A DNA stretch of 64,000 nt from Pisolithus tinctorius (taxonomy: Eukaryota; Basidiomycota; Agaricomycetes; Boletales; Pisolithaceae). The first letter of the stretch is position 1; the number at the start of each line of letters is the position of its first letter. Shown here piece after piece: positions 42,159-54,092 of the stretch. The position numbers and the translations under genes were made by a program. The DNA lies in assembly GCA_024663395.1 (NCBI GenBank), contig JANFAH010000001.1, positions 5,022,001-5,086,000 of the forward strand. Reading direction: 5' to 3'. The notes beneath the pieces were generated by a model that saw only the letters and a program-made list of their open reading frames with translations, was not told where the DNA came from and made no database searches.

Positions 42159-44278
42159 ATGAGCAAGCGAGCGGACACGAAGCTATTCGCTACCAAGTCA
42201 GCTTTCGACGCCCTCGCCGTCGAGGACGTAGAACAATCAGAGGACGAGGAAGTGGCCTCGGGCGGTGCTCCTTCGTTGCAATCTGACAGGTGTGTCTACT
42301 CCTGTCCTCTCAGGTACCTACCCAGTTGATGCACACGACCACTATTCTGTAGCGTGGAGCAGCCGAAGCCGTCCAAATGGCAACAAAAAAAGGCCGCCAA
42401 GCTTGCTCGTACTGAGAAGCGAAAGCAACTCAGAGCCGCTGCTAAAGCCGGCATAACAGATAGTTCATCCAAGGTTACCTCGTCGCTCGAGAAATCGGCG
42501 ATAGGTTCGACTGTGCTTACAGAGGATGAACTTTTCTCTTCGGAGGGTGAGCATCTGCCACCCCGCTCGAACACCGAGAGTGATCGCGAGGAGACGGCCC
42601 CACCGCCATCACATATTCCTAATAGCAGTTTTTCGGACAAAACTGCTCACTGTACGTGATTGTTTTGGCACGGTGCCGAGACGGGTCCTTGACGCGCTAG
42701 GCCAATAGCACTTCCCCCGTTACCAGAGGAGGCCAGGGCAATACCCGAGGCGGGGAAGCGTACCATCACTACAAAACCAACGACCGCAGGACCACCTATT
42801 CGAGCTGATGCAAAAGATTTGGATATTGAGCGCAGCAAGAAGCGACAGAACATGATTACAAGGACCTTGTGGACCTTCATCATGATTGGAGGATTTGTTG
42901 GTATGCGGCAGAATTATATCCGTTCCGTGAGCGAACGTATTCAATAAAGCTCCAGGTCTTCTGCTCATGGGTCATGCCTACATGATCATTCTGGTGATGC
43001 TATGTCAAGCCCTAGTCTACCGAGAGGTGACAGCACTTTTCTCCTTGAAAGACCACGCGCCAGATACTGTCGATACCGACACTCGAGGGCAGAAGGACCC
43101 GTGGAGCAAGACCCTTAACTGGTACTTCTTTGCGGTCACAAACTACTTCCTCTACGGCGAAAGCATCATATACTATTTCAAGGTAAGCGATCCATTAAGT
43201 CCCCAAGTCTATCGCTTATCTTCCCTTAGCACGTCGTCTTCACAGATGGCCAATTGTTGCCATTTGCAATGAACCATAGGATCATCAGCTTTACTTTGTA
43301 CACGATAGGTTTCATGGGCTTCGTGATGTCGCTCCAGCGAGGCTACCTGAAGCAACAATTTGGGCTATTTTGCTGGGTTCACATGAGTCTACTTCTTATC
43401 GTCGTCTCTAGGTAAGGATATATCGTACGCAAAGTCACGGCTGCTCTGACAATATCTGCAGTCACTTCATTGTTAACAACATCCTGGAAGGCTTGATCTG
43501 GTTTTGGGTACCTGCCGCATTGGTTATTTGCAATGATGTATTTGCGTATATCTGGGGTATCACCCTTGGTCGCACTCCACTTATCAAGCTCTCACCAAAG
43601 AAGACTGTCGAGGGCTTCGTAGGAGCCTTCTGGAGCACGCTTATCTTCAGTGTCCTCTGGGGTTCCTACTTCATGCAGTTCAAATATATGATCTGCCCCG
43701 TGCACGATCTTGGAGTTAGCATCTGGAGCGATGTTCAATGCGTACCTAACCCTGTCTTCATTCGACGGGAATGGGAGATATGGGCACCCCTCCGGGTCTT
43801 CTTGTCGCAAATTGTACGTTTAACAGTCTCATGGCCCTTGTTACTGCTGATACCCCTCACAGCTTGGCCGTCCAGTAGCCGTCATACCATATGTTCCCTA
43901 CCAACTTCACTTGTTGGTCTTCGCCATCTTTGCCTCGCTCGTTGCACCATTCGGGGGTTTCTTTGCATCAGGCTTCAAACGTGCCTTTAACATCAAAGAC
44001 TTTGGTCACAGCATCCCGGGACACGGGGGCATGACGGATCGCATGGACTGCCAGTAAGTTACTCGTCGGAGGAACCTCTGAAGCACACTAAACCTCGCGC
44101 TAGATTCCTGATGGGTGTATTTACTTATGTCTACTACAGCAGTTTCATTCGCGAGCATCATGTTACCGTTGGATCTATTTTGCAGTCTATTGTCAGTGGC
44201 TTGTCAGTCGAAGAACAGTTGGAGTTGATGAAGGATCTTAAGAAGTATATGCAAGGACGGGGAATTTTGATGGATTGA
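42159..44278 (+). CDS. CDS1: Phosphatidate cytidylyltransferase (CDP-diacylglycerol synthase)
   Basis: Makes CDP-diacylglycerol from phosphatidic acid and CTP at the ER for phosphatidylinositol and other phospholipids. The catalytic part begins in [19 protein letters not shown]. It has many membrane helices ([36 protein letters not shown]), then [36 protein letters not shown] and, near the end, [26 protein letters not shown], the family signature. It ends QGRGILMD. At least seven introns, each with good GT/AG. Oddity: an N-terminal extension of about 140 residues ([19 protein letters not shown]..., [24 protein letters not shown]) is joined to the synthase by an in-frame splice at about 42652/42710. 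It could be a genuine cytosolic tail or a separate small gene. Confidence 0.9.
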
Positions 44279-44478
44279 TAGATATGCGTTCTACTTTACC
44301 CTCTCGCTTGTGGGCATCAGCATCATCACCTTAGTTGTGCAAATAATAACACCAATAGTTTCACTCGGTGGCAGGCCCTTCAGCTGAAGCCTTCGTTGAC
44401 GGGCATAATCAGCGAGCAATACATGCATGATCATAGTGTGAGAAGAACATGATAATGGCAGTATGAACTATATACTTC

Positions 44479-45141
44479 TTATGATCTTGGTTTTTCCTGA
44501 GGGTGAGCGGATAATGTCATATCATTTGTGTACCTGGGGCCATGTAGAGACTCACCTTCTTCTCCTTCCAGAGAGCAAGGAGACCGACACCAGAAACCTT
44601 GACAACTTTGAATCGCACACCGGGAATATCACCCTTGGCCTTTCCACTACGACCGAAACCCGATATAAGAACTTCATCGTTCTCATCGACAAAGTTCAGA
44701 CAACCGTCATTCTGTATGCAAACTCCTAAATCGTGGTTCTTGGAACCAAGATTGAGACACTCACAGGTACGAAAGCCGTAACCTTCTTGCCATTCTTGAT
44801 AAGTTGCACACGCACACATTTGCGGATGGCAGAGTTAGGCTGCTTAGCCTCAACGCCGACTTTTTCGAGTACGATACCCTTTGCGTGTGACGAACCACCA
44901 GTTGGAGACGTCTTATAGACGTTACCAAGAGCACGCTTTTTGTATGATTTATCCGCCTGACAATAATCATGTCAGTTGCGTAAAGCAGACAGCGGGACGG
45001 CACGCCATTACCCAGCGGTTTACACGCCGGTCATTGCGGAGTTTGCGAGCGGCTTGAAGTCCACGAGGTTTGTTGGCTAGCGCATCCGTGAATCAGCGAC
45101 AATGGTACAGCCAGAATATAGCGTTTGAACGTACAGCCCAT
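44479..45141 (-). CDS. RPS23: 40S ribosomal protein S23 (uS12)
   Basis: Decoding-centre protein of the small ribosomal subunit. Five exons on the minus strand: 45141-45135 (only 7 nt, ATGGGCT), 45076-45012, 44956 to about 44767, then one starting in [14 protein letters not shown] and a last one encoding EKPRS. The splices give [31 protein letters not shown], the invariant loop [35 protein letters not shown] and [26 protein letters not shown], the full family length of about 145 residues. The micro-exon donor is GTACGT. High intron density near the 5' end is usual for ribosomal protein genes. Confidence 0.93.
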
Positions 45142-45704
45142 TCTTGCGGTCGATGCGGTCGACTCGTCGATGCAAGTTAGTGTTCCTCCAATCCATCGGC
45201 AAATCCCGCAATCTGTACAGTTTTTGCAGCCACCACATGAATAGAGTCGTCACGTGACTCATCACATGGCAGCAAAACGCGTATTCTGAGAACGCCCCTA
45301 TAATGTGGATCGGTCTACTTGGCATACGACGCCGTTAGAGTAGCACAGCCGTGACTCGCGATCGAAGACTGAACTAGCTTGCTTTTGTTGCATATGTGGG
45401 TACATAACGCCTGTATACGGCGGACAACCAGATCATTGTTAACGACCGCTATATGGAGGACAATACCTATTATTTGTGCGTGAACACTCCAATTTCGCCA
45501 CGCACTTAAGCGGGGGTTCTGCAAACGGCTAAGTAGCGAAGGGATGACCTCGACCTGCAGTTAATGTAGTACTACTGTACATCTGAGGGGTGCTAAGGAC
45601 CGGATTACGTAAGCTAAATATCAAGGAAGGTGAAAATGTTTTGGAAGCACTTGGCACCTTAGTTAGCAAGTCTCGACTGACTATCGTAGGCCCCTTCTGT
45701 GTAT
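45142..45704. promoter_or_regulatory. Divergent promoter region RPS23 / DBP10
   Basis: 563 bp between two divergent genes, both for ribosome biogenesis or function. It contains CACGTGACTC at about 45251, an E-box. No other gene seen. Confidence 0.45.
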
Positions 45705-48700
45705 ATGGCAGGACAGAAACGATCACGATTAGAGCAAGACGGTCAAGAGAACTCTGATTCATCTTTCTCAATTGTTCAGGCGGAAGACGATGACATTGAC
45801 ATATCATCAGCTTTGGCCGGAAAGCGTGCACGCCGCGAGTCATCAGACGAGAATCATGTTACAGATGATGATGAACTCCAAGAATTCATCAACGACTCTA
45901 TTGCAAAGAGGAACGTGAAAGGAGGGACAGCACTTCTCAAAAAAACCAAGAGTAAAGGAAAGGGTAAAGGAGAAGTCGGCGGTGGTAGCTTCCAGAGCAT
46001 GGGTATGTTCACCATGTGCCTAGTCCGCAATTTTTGATCACCTTCTTTCTCTGCTAGGTCTCCACCCATTCCTGCTTCGTGCATTGACTATTCAAGGGTA
46101 CCGGACACCTACCCCGATTCAGCGTGCAACTATTCCTTCCCTACTTGCGTCGCCACCTAGAGATCTTGTAGGAATGGCACGCACAGGATCGGGAAAGACC
46201 CTTGCATACATGATACCCTTGCTACAACGTCTTGGTGGTCGCCATTCACATGCTTTTGGTGTGCGTGCTATCATCCTCGTCCCAGCTAGGGAGCTGGCTC
46301 TTCAAGTCCTCAAGGTTGGGAAAGGCCTCGTCAAGGGTTGGCGGGACGACGGTGGACATCATGCTGGCGATGGTGTGGATAACGAAGACGTTACCAAAGC
46401 TGGTCAAAGTGAAGCTCTACGTTGGGGTCTGGTTGTAGGGGGAGAAAGTATGAACGAACAGTTCGAAATGATAAGCAGTAATCCAGACGTGTTAGTATGC
46501 TGTTTCTGCAACGCCCGTTTACTCATTTCATTCACCTCGCTACAGAATCATCGCAACTCCCGGCCGCCTCCTCCACTTGATCGTTGAGATGAACTTGTCT
46601 CTTGCTAAAGCCGAATACGTCGTTTTTGATGAAGCTGATCGCCTCTTCGAGCTCGGATTCTCTACCGCACTTACAGAAATATTAGCGCGTCTGCCCGCTT
46701 CCCGACAAACTCTACTCTTCTCCGCCACCCTTCCAAAGTCACTGGTGGAGTTTGCGAAGGCTGGATTGCGAAATCCTAAACTAGTCCGCCTAGATGCAGA
46801 GTCCAAGATAAGCACAGACCTCCGGATGGCTTTCTTCTCTGTGAAACCGGCAGAGAAGGATGCTTGCTTGCTCTCGTTACTCCGGGATGTCATCAAAGTT
46901 CCTCTTGGCGATTCATACGGCATTTCCGATGACAATCAAAACAAGGATACTAAGGGAAAGGGCAAGGCGAAACCCAAGCATCCCACGCAGACCGCACCAC
47001 ATCAGACTCTCGTGTTTGCAGCAACCAAGCACCATGTCGAATACCTATCTACATTGCTTACAGCTGCAGGCTACGCTGTGTCCTCTCTTTACGGTTCACT
47101 CGTGCAGTCGAGTAGAACGTATCAAATGTCTCAGTTTCTGGCACGGAAGACACAGATCCTGGTCGTAACGGATGTTGCAGCTCGTGGTTTGGACATTCCG
47201 ATTTTGGAACATGTTGTAAACTACGACTTCCCTGTCGGCGCTCGCATTTTCGTGCATCGTGTGGGGCGAACTGCGCGTGCAGGAAGAAGGGGATGGGCTT
47301 GGAGTTTTGTAACGCACTCCGAAGCCGCTTACCTTAGCGACCTGCAACTTTTCCTTGGTCGACCGCTTTTGAGTGCCGATTCTTACCCCCCTGCTGTTCG
47401 CACCTCGGAGGTTCCGTATACGCAATCGCTCATCCTCGGACCGTTCCCGCGGGATACGATTGATGTAGAGGTCGAGTACATCCGGTCACTTGAAATCACC
47501 CAAAATAACCTGACTAGCCTACGCGGAGTGATGGAACGTGGACAATCTATGTACGAACGTAGTCGAGGGAAGGCTAGCGTGGCGAGTTACAAACGAGCAA
47601 AGGAGTTAACAAAGAGTAGCGGGGGGTGGGCAAGCAATGCAAATGGTACGCACCCTGTACTGGCACTCATGCAGTATACACTCGAGGGTAACGCGGATAA
47701 CGGCCTTGAGGAGGAGCGGTCACGGGAAGAAAAGCGACTCTCGATGGTTCGCGCTGTCAATTCGTTCATGCCCACAGAAACGGTGTTCGAGGTTGGGACA
47801 CGTGGTAAGGCGAATGCGGAAACAGCAGCCCTGATGAGGGAACGGAGGAGAGCACTGGCCAAGACTGCTGAGAGGACGCGACTGTCAACCGCAGCTGCCG
47901 AAGAGTCGGTGGTCAATGATGATGATTACACTATGGACAATGATAACGTTGAGATAGAAATGGCTGACGAGGAGGATGTCGCAGTGAGTATGCGTCATGC
48001 GTCGTGCTCTTATCGCGGAACTAACCATCTTATAGGCCGTGTTTGGTGCCTCGTCCCAGAAGGGGAGAACCAGCTTCCGCGACGATGGCTTTTATATGTC
48101 CCATTATCAAAAAGACTCTCACACGGAGAAAGGGTAAGATAGCCGTCGTGTCGTTTCGCTGGATTTACTGACGGAATGCCTTTAGATATTCACTGGCGGA
48201 TGGTGCTTCTTCATTTGCAGCGCAGGCCAATAGCGCGTTGCTCGATCTTGCGGGAGATGTAACAGTGACAGAACGACAACGGCACAAGCTCACTTGGGAT
48301 AAGAAAAAGAAGAACTTCGTGAAGGGAGATGGTGTAGGAGCTGACAACATTAAGCTTGTGCGCACAGAGAATGGAACACGACTTCCCGCAACGTACAGGA
48401 GTGGTCGGTTTGAAGAATGGCAGAAGAAAGCTAAGGTGATGCTACCCAAGGTTGGAGAGCAGGAGCTCAGGAAGAAAGATGGATTTGGAGGGCTTGGTGG
48501 GAAAAAGTGGAAACACAGCAGAGTGGTTGAAGCGAAACCTTTGGACAAGCTCCACAAAGATTATGAGCGGAAGGCAAGGCAGCTGAAGAAGAAAAAGGTG
48601 GAGGAAGTGGGGACCGTCGAGGGCAATGTCCGGGGACCTGACAGGACGTTGTCTGACAAAAGAACCAAGAAACTCGGCAGACGACAGGGCGGGAAGTCCA

Positions 48701-48813
48701 TTGGTCGCCTCAAAAACGAACTTAAGACCGTCGAGCAAATCCACAAGAGTCGCAAGATGACGGAGAAGAAAAGGGCCAAGAATGCACGTCCGAGTCGTAA
48801 AGGCAAGCGATAG
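45705..48813 (+). CDS. DBP10: DEAD-box RNA helicase of 60S ribosome biogenesis
   Basis: Nucleolar ATP-dependent RNA helicase. Exons 45705-46002, 46058-46490, from 46546 to about 47981, a short exon ending DSHTEKG, and the final exon from about 48186. The conserved sequence starts GGGSFQSMGLHPFLLRAL, then GYRTPTPIQRATIP (Q motif), ARTGSGKT (Walker A), PARELALQ, TPGRLLH, DEADRLFELGF, SATLPKSL, VVTDVAARGLDIP and HRVGRTARAGRRG. The C-terminal DBP10 domain shows SFRDDGFYMSHYQKDSHTEKGYSLADGASSF followed by a very Lys/Arg-rich tail ending RPSRKGKR. Identity as DBP10 rather than another DEAD protein rests on the N-terminal SFQSMG and this C-terminal domain. It converges on QTRT1 with a 42-bp gap. Confidence 0.92.
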
Positions 48814-48855
48814 TACTCATTCACGCTGGACCCATACCTGTATACTCGTATTCCC

Positions 48856-50663
48856 CTATGCTACATCAGAGTATTCCCATTTTGCACCTGACCCCGGTAT
48901 TAGGGGAAGGTCTCTTCCTTCCAGTAAATCCACCCCCACGCTCCTAAGAGCATCGACGCACCATTCAGGATAACCGTGGTCGCCAAAGTAATTTTCGAAG
49001 AAGGTTCGAAGGTAATCCGGAAATCTCCCTTCCATAATTGCATCTCTTGCGCGACCTATTACTTGAGCTTGGAACACCAGATTGTGTTGTGTAACCGCTG
49101 TGGTACGCGATATTTAACAAACAAAACCCAAAAAAAATGGCGGTAAGGGTGATACCATGAGCTCCCGCCGTCTCTATTGTCACGATGTGGTGGAGCATAG
49201 CGCGGGACGTCCTGCTGGAGCAAGTTGGACACGGACAGTTTTCATCTATTGGTTCTATGCTTTCAGCGTGTTTTCTCAGCCCTAAAATGGGGTAAACGAA
49301 GCTGGTCATCGTTCTGGAATATCCACTCACGAAGATTAAGAGGCCCTTTAAAGGTGAGAGCCACACCAAACCTTGCGGTCCGAGTTGGGAATACGCAATC
49401 CGCCTACTAACGCTGACGAAAGGCGCTGCACGGGTACGATGAACGAACTCACCATATCAACGCCCAGTGCTACGCACACCAGAAGGTCTGAAGCAACAAG
49501 TAGTAAGCGACTACATAAATGATGCGGATAAACTCGGAACTCACCTTCTGCGAAGCCAACACCCATCGCGTATCGTGGACCTGTTGAAGAATCAGGAAGA
49601 GGGCCGTGCGAGGAACATCATCGGCACCTACGATCAGCGGGTAACTGTTCCGCACACTGTTTGATACTACTGGTTGTCAGAATAAACGACCCCTGTGCTC
49701 GATTCTGATTCTCACATTCTCCAGAACACATCTAGAAATGTGTTAAAGTCTGTCACACATAAAAGGAAGGGGGATATACCTTTCTCTTCTCCACCGCTGA
49801 GCCCACCTATGGCGTACCCAGCCACGTGATCTTTCCTTGCGATCATGGCTTGTAAGCATCGATCGCGCAGCTCGGCGTCCAGTCCCCCTTGAACAATTGC
49901 AAACAAATTTTGTCTGTCGCGTTGACCTGATCGTTCGTGCTGCTCGATGCAACGGTCGAGCCAACGCACAGACCGTTCCATGGCCTCCGCAACACGCGGC
50001 CCTACGGTAAGGCTGCTAACTAATGGACATAAGAAACACAATGATGCGACAGTCGTTGAGTACGTTACCGACGTCGTCGAGCTGCATAATGATATCGGCA
50101 CCAATCGAATGCTGAATTGAGATACTTTCTTCTGGCTGCAAACTTATTAACGTCTCTCTCGCTACATAGAATATATCTTACTGTCAACATCGTCGGTTCC
50201 CCGGTGAACGGACTAGAAAATAGAGCACCCTCTTCCGTGATCTTGGTGAACTTACTCAGGGATACTAGTTGGAATCCCCCGCTATCCTGGACGAGCTATG
50301 TCACAATACGACATGAAATTCGGACGATCGAACATCCTACAGTCAACAAGTTTCGATTCCAGCCCTGAAAATTGTGCGCACCGCCCGCTTCGTCCAAGAT
50401 CTTGATTCCGGGTCTCAGGTTCAGATGATACGTGTTGTTCAGGATGAGAGTAATTCCAAGTGACTCCACCTGTTCTGGGGTGAGACCTTTGATAGCGGCC
50501 TGGGTGGCTACTGGCATGAAAGTCGGTAGCATCGTGACGCCATCTTTTCAGGCTGGTTTATACTGTGGCAACCTGCAGGTGGAGAAAACCACTCACGGGT
50601 TAATTTCATGCGACATACTCGAGCACGCGTGGTGTTGCACGTCGCGATGACCTCGAATTGCAT
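48856..50663 (-). CDS. QTRT1: Queuine tRNA-ribosyltransferase catalytic subunit
   Basis: Exchanges guanine 34 for queuine in tRNAs with GUN anticodons. Starts [22 protein letters not shown] at 50663; a GTGAGT intron joins [30 protein letters not shown]. Then [20 protein letters not shown], and after another intron [12 protein letters not shown] with the catalytic Asp. Further on: [30 protein letters not shown] and [13 protein letters not shown]. The zinc site CPCPTC...HH follows ENC at about 49210. The C-terminus [16 protein letters not shown] ends in EYSDVA. Fungi use salvaged queuine, so its presence suggests queuine uptake in this species; several yeasts lack the enzyme. Confidence 0.9.
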
Positions 50664-50804
50664 TGTCCGTTATCGCGATACCGCATTCCTCCACTGACTC
50701 TGCACATCGCAAGTCTAAAGCCTATCTGTTGGTGGCTGTGCCCTTCTAAGGGCACGTGATCTGAAATTTGCTTGGTCCAACCCGGGTGGACCGACCTCAC
50801 CCAA
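50664..50804. promoter_or_regulatory. Bidirectional promoter, QTRT1 / mitochondrial tyrosyl-tRNA synthetase
   Basis: Only 141 bp separate the two divergent start codons, both genes acting on tRNA. GGCACGTGATC at about 50751 contains an E-box. Confidence 0.5.
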
Positions 50805-52550
50805 ATGTTTCGCGTGGTTCCTCGGTGGGCCCGCCCGAATGGTCACGCCGTTTTCTGTGAAAGAAAACTGTCGAGAAAACTCCATAATGGCAGGACCCTT
50901 GTAGAAGAACTAACTTGCAGAGGTTTCATTGCCAATGTGACCCGGTGAGCCCCTTTCTGAGCGCATTTTTGTGTCATACAATGACCGTGTCAGTTAGGCC
51001 GCACGAGTTAAACAACCATTTGGGAAAATGCTCTCGGATGGTTTATGCTGGCATTGACCCCACGGCGGAGTCGCTACACGCCGGTCACCTCATCCCACTC
51101 CTATGCTTGCTACATTTCCAGCTACGCGGAAACAACATCATTACTCTCGTGAGTGGCTAACGTGATGCCATTTTTAACCTCGCTGATTCCATCGCAGATC
51201 GGGGGAGCAACTGGACTTGTTGGCGATCCGTCCGGTCGTTCGACGGAGCGGGAGCTTTCTGATGCTGCGCAAGTTGAGCTCAATGCTAGCAAGCTTACAT
51301 ATGCTATCAGCAGGTTCTTCAGTCGTGCATCAGTATATGCGGCTTCTAGAGGATTCACTCAACAGTCCGTTATTCCCGAAGTTCAGGTCTTAAACAACAT
51401 CAATTGGCTCAAGGATCTGAACCTCCTAGATTTCTTACGTAGCACGGGCCCTCACTTCCGCATCAACCAGATGATCGCTAGAGACAGGTGCGTCTTGGGG
51501 TGATTTCACGATTTTCATCTAACACGCTGATCGCAGTGTACGCACCCGTATGAATGCACAACAAGGGATAAATTTCACCGAGTTCACGTACCAGCTGCTA
51601 CAAGCCTACGATTTCTACGAGCTATACAGAACGAAGGGATGTACAGTCCAAATTGGCGGCTCCGATCAATGGGGAAATATCTTGTCGGGCCTCGAGCTCA
51701 TCAATAAAGCACAATTCAGTCGTGCAACTGTCGCTGAGCAGTCCAGCGAAAAAGGTTTTGCACTGACTACCCCACTTTTGACGACGTCTTCGGGAGAGAA
51801 ATTCGGCAAGAGCGCGGGGAATGCTATCTGGTTAGACGAGAGCCTCAGCAGCCACCTGGATTTCTATCAAGTAGGTCGTGTTTCGCTAGGACCTCGGTTA
51901 TGGTAATTCTCGCACCCGACAGTTTTTCTTGAGGACAGCTGATGCAGATGTCGTAAAATACCTGAAGATGTTTACCCTGTTACCAGTGGAAGAGATAGAA
52001 TCGATTGCGAAAAATCACGAGTCCCATCCCGAACATCGGATAGCACAAAGAATCCTTGCTGAAGAGGTGATGCTGTTGGTCCACGGCGGTTAGTGGTTCG
52101 TTGTAGTAACTTCATTCTTATTCTTAATGACCGTCTCTCTTCCGCAGAAGATGGACTGAGTGCAGCAAAAGTTGCCACTAAAGTGTTGTTCGGTACTGAC
52201 TATTCCTCCCTACGAGCCGACCAAATCATCAGATCACTCCGCAACGATCCCCGGCTAGTGTTTTGTAGCCAAGATGAAATGTTTGCGGAGCTCCTTCCTA
52301 ACCTGACTGCAATCCATGGGCTGTTACCCTCCAAGTGTAAGTTTGTTTTGTAAACCCGACCCACGCCACACCATACTCAAGGTTTGGATCAGCCGCTGCG
52401 CGCCAACTTGTCCTAGCAGGAGGGCTTTATGTGAATAATGTGCCCGTGCGCGATCCTCGTCTTCGCCTTACGCGAGAGGGTCTTCTGGATGGCAGGGTGG
52501 CTGTTGTGAGGGCAGGCAAAGACAAACATCTTGTACTTGTCTTGAAGTAG
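50805..52550 (+). CDS. Mitochondrial tyrosyl-tRNA synthetase
   Basis: Class I aminoacyl-tRNA synthetase of bacterial type. It starts [29 protein letters not shown], an Arg-rich presequence without acidic residues at the front, then [16 protein letters not shown] joined by an intron to RPHELNNHL. The signature HIGH box appears as [25 protein letters not shown], the tyrosine/tRNA site [27 protein letters not shown] and the KMSKS equivalent [11 protein letters not shown] are intact. The C-terminal S4-like region includes [18 protein letters not shown] and ends [10 protein letters not shown]. At least six introns. The cytosolic enzyme is of another type, so this is the organellar copy (yeast MSY1, animal YARS2). 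Confidence 0.92.
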
Positions 52551-52740
52551 GCCATAAACCATTTGGGGGACAACAACGAGCATTCTGATATGGCTGGCAA
52601 TTGATTTGCGAATCTAGCAAAAATACCCGAAAGAAAAGTCCATGGCTGTCGTTCGGTGTTGTCAATTGAGTTAGGGCGAGCTAAAAGTCTGTCTAGAATG
52701 TTTTGGGACCCAAGTACACGGAGCCGCCTATTATATACCT
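52551..52740. other. Convergent 3' ends, tyrosyl-tRNA synthetase and DUO1
   Basis: Short spacer, no feature seen. Confidence 0.3.
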
Positions 52741-53933
52741 TTAGCCTCTCTTAGATATACCTCTCGGTACGCCAGATGCTCTGCTCGCTGCTGAGCTTGG
52801 CCGGGGTATTCCTCCCCTCGAACTAGGGACGCTACCTATCAACCAGATGCATTGCCCGATGAACGAAACGAATTCCACGAGGCAGAATTGGTGGTACATA
52901 CCTCCCCGAGGAACACCCCCGCCTCTACCCCCACTACGCGCAGCCATAGCAGCAGCTGCAGTCGCTCTCGTACCTCTCACTCCACGGACGCCGCTACCCG
53001 CGTTCGTGGTCGTCCCCCGTGCACGGGACGATGTTGTTTTCGTAACAGCGGCTGCTGCTGCTGCCTCCTGTCGGGCCCTTTCCTCTGCTTCGCGTTTCGC
53101 ACGTTCCTCTGCTTCCCTGCGCAAAGCTTCTGCTCGTTCCCGCTCGAGCCTCGCACGTTCCAGAGCTTCTGCACGCTCTCGTGCGATAGTATCCTCGTCC
53201 TGCAGTGTAATGATCAGTGTCATGCTGACGTTGAACGCCCATTTGAGTGAGGAGTTAGCACTCCAGTAGACGCCGTCCGATGGCATACACTGCGGTGCAT
53301 GTGCGTATAACTCACCGCTTCCGCGCCCTCCCATCGTTCGTCAAATATAAGTCGAGTAACTCCCTCCGATTTGGAGAGCATATTCGCATATTTGTCTAGC
53401 AGCGCATCTGTCTGTGCAAGTTGCTCCGCTACTTGCTGCGTTCACTGACGTGAGCGGTCAAGTTCAAGTGATCTCCAGTAGTACATACTCACCTCCGTAG
53501 CACTTTTAGTAGAGCTTAGTGCATTGTTGAGGACCGAAAACGAGTCGTTGAGCCGCTTGAGTATGAATAGGTCGCGCTGAAGTTTGTCTTCACGGGCTTT
53601 CGCAGTGTCCACCAGTCCCCGAATAGTTTCATTGGCAGCGTCCTCCGTGCTAACTTCTGCACCGTCGGCAAACTCATCGTCTTCGGTGATAGCACTCTCC
53701 TCGTGTGAGAAATCCTGGGTATACACAGGTTGTGGAGCAAGAAGACTGAACCGAGGGCCATCCCGACTGAGAGGCCTGTCTGACAGCGAAAGCTCGGAGA
53801 GCGAGAGATCGGCACCGCGTGGGCCCGTATCTTGCGCAAGGTAAGATGGGAGAGGTTCAGAAAGTAGGTGAGATCCATCGGCGTCCACTACAGGAAGTGA
53901 TGAAGATGGCGCCGAGGGCGACCACGGAGACAT
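52741..53933 (-). CDS. DUO1: DASH complex subunit DUO1
   Basis: Subunit of the DASH/Dam1 ring that couples kinetochores to microtubules. Exon 1 (53933-53493) contains a Ser/Pro-rich start and the family core NETIRGLVDTAKAREDKLQRDLFILKRLNDSFSVLNNALSSTKSATE. Exon 2 (53435-53316) continues VAEQLAQTDALLDKYANMLSKSEGVTRLIFDERWEGAEA. Exon 3 is a long charged coiled coil (ERAEALERARLERERAEALRREAEERAKREAEERARQEA written here in part) with an Arg/Gly-rich tail, and a short last exon ends GISKRG. The core matches the Duo1 family; the C-terminal coiled coil and RGG-like tail are an extension compared with yeast. The long plus-strand ORFs over this gene are its mirror images. Confidence 0.88.
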
Positions 53934-54092
53934 CTCGTCCTATTCTGCGTCTTCCTCGGCTTGGACGTCCTGAGTAACTTAGATTGATCGTCGTTGTTGC
54001 CGTGGCAAGGCCAGCTCGCCACCGCTCTGCAGGTCTGTACGCGAACAGGTCACATTACGATAGTAATAGCACAAACAACCATCTCTGTAACA

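Noticed and set aside
52847..53269. Plus-strand Ser/Arg-rich ORFs opposite DUO1
   Set aside because: Mirror of the DUO1 coiled-coil exon.
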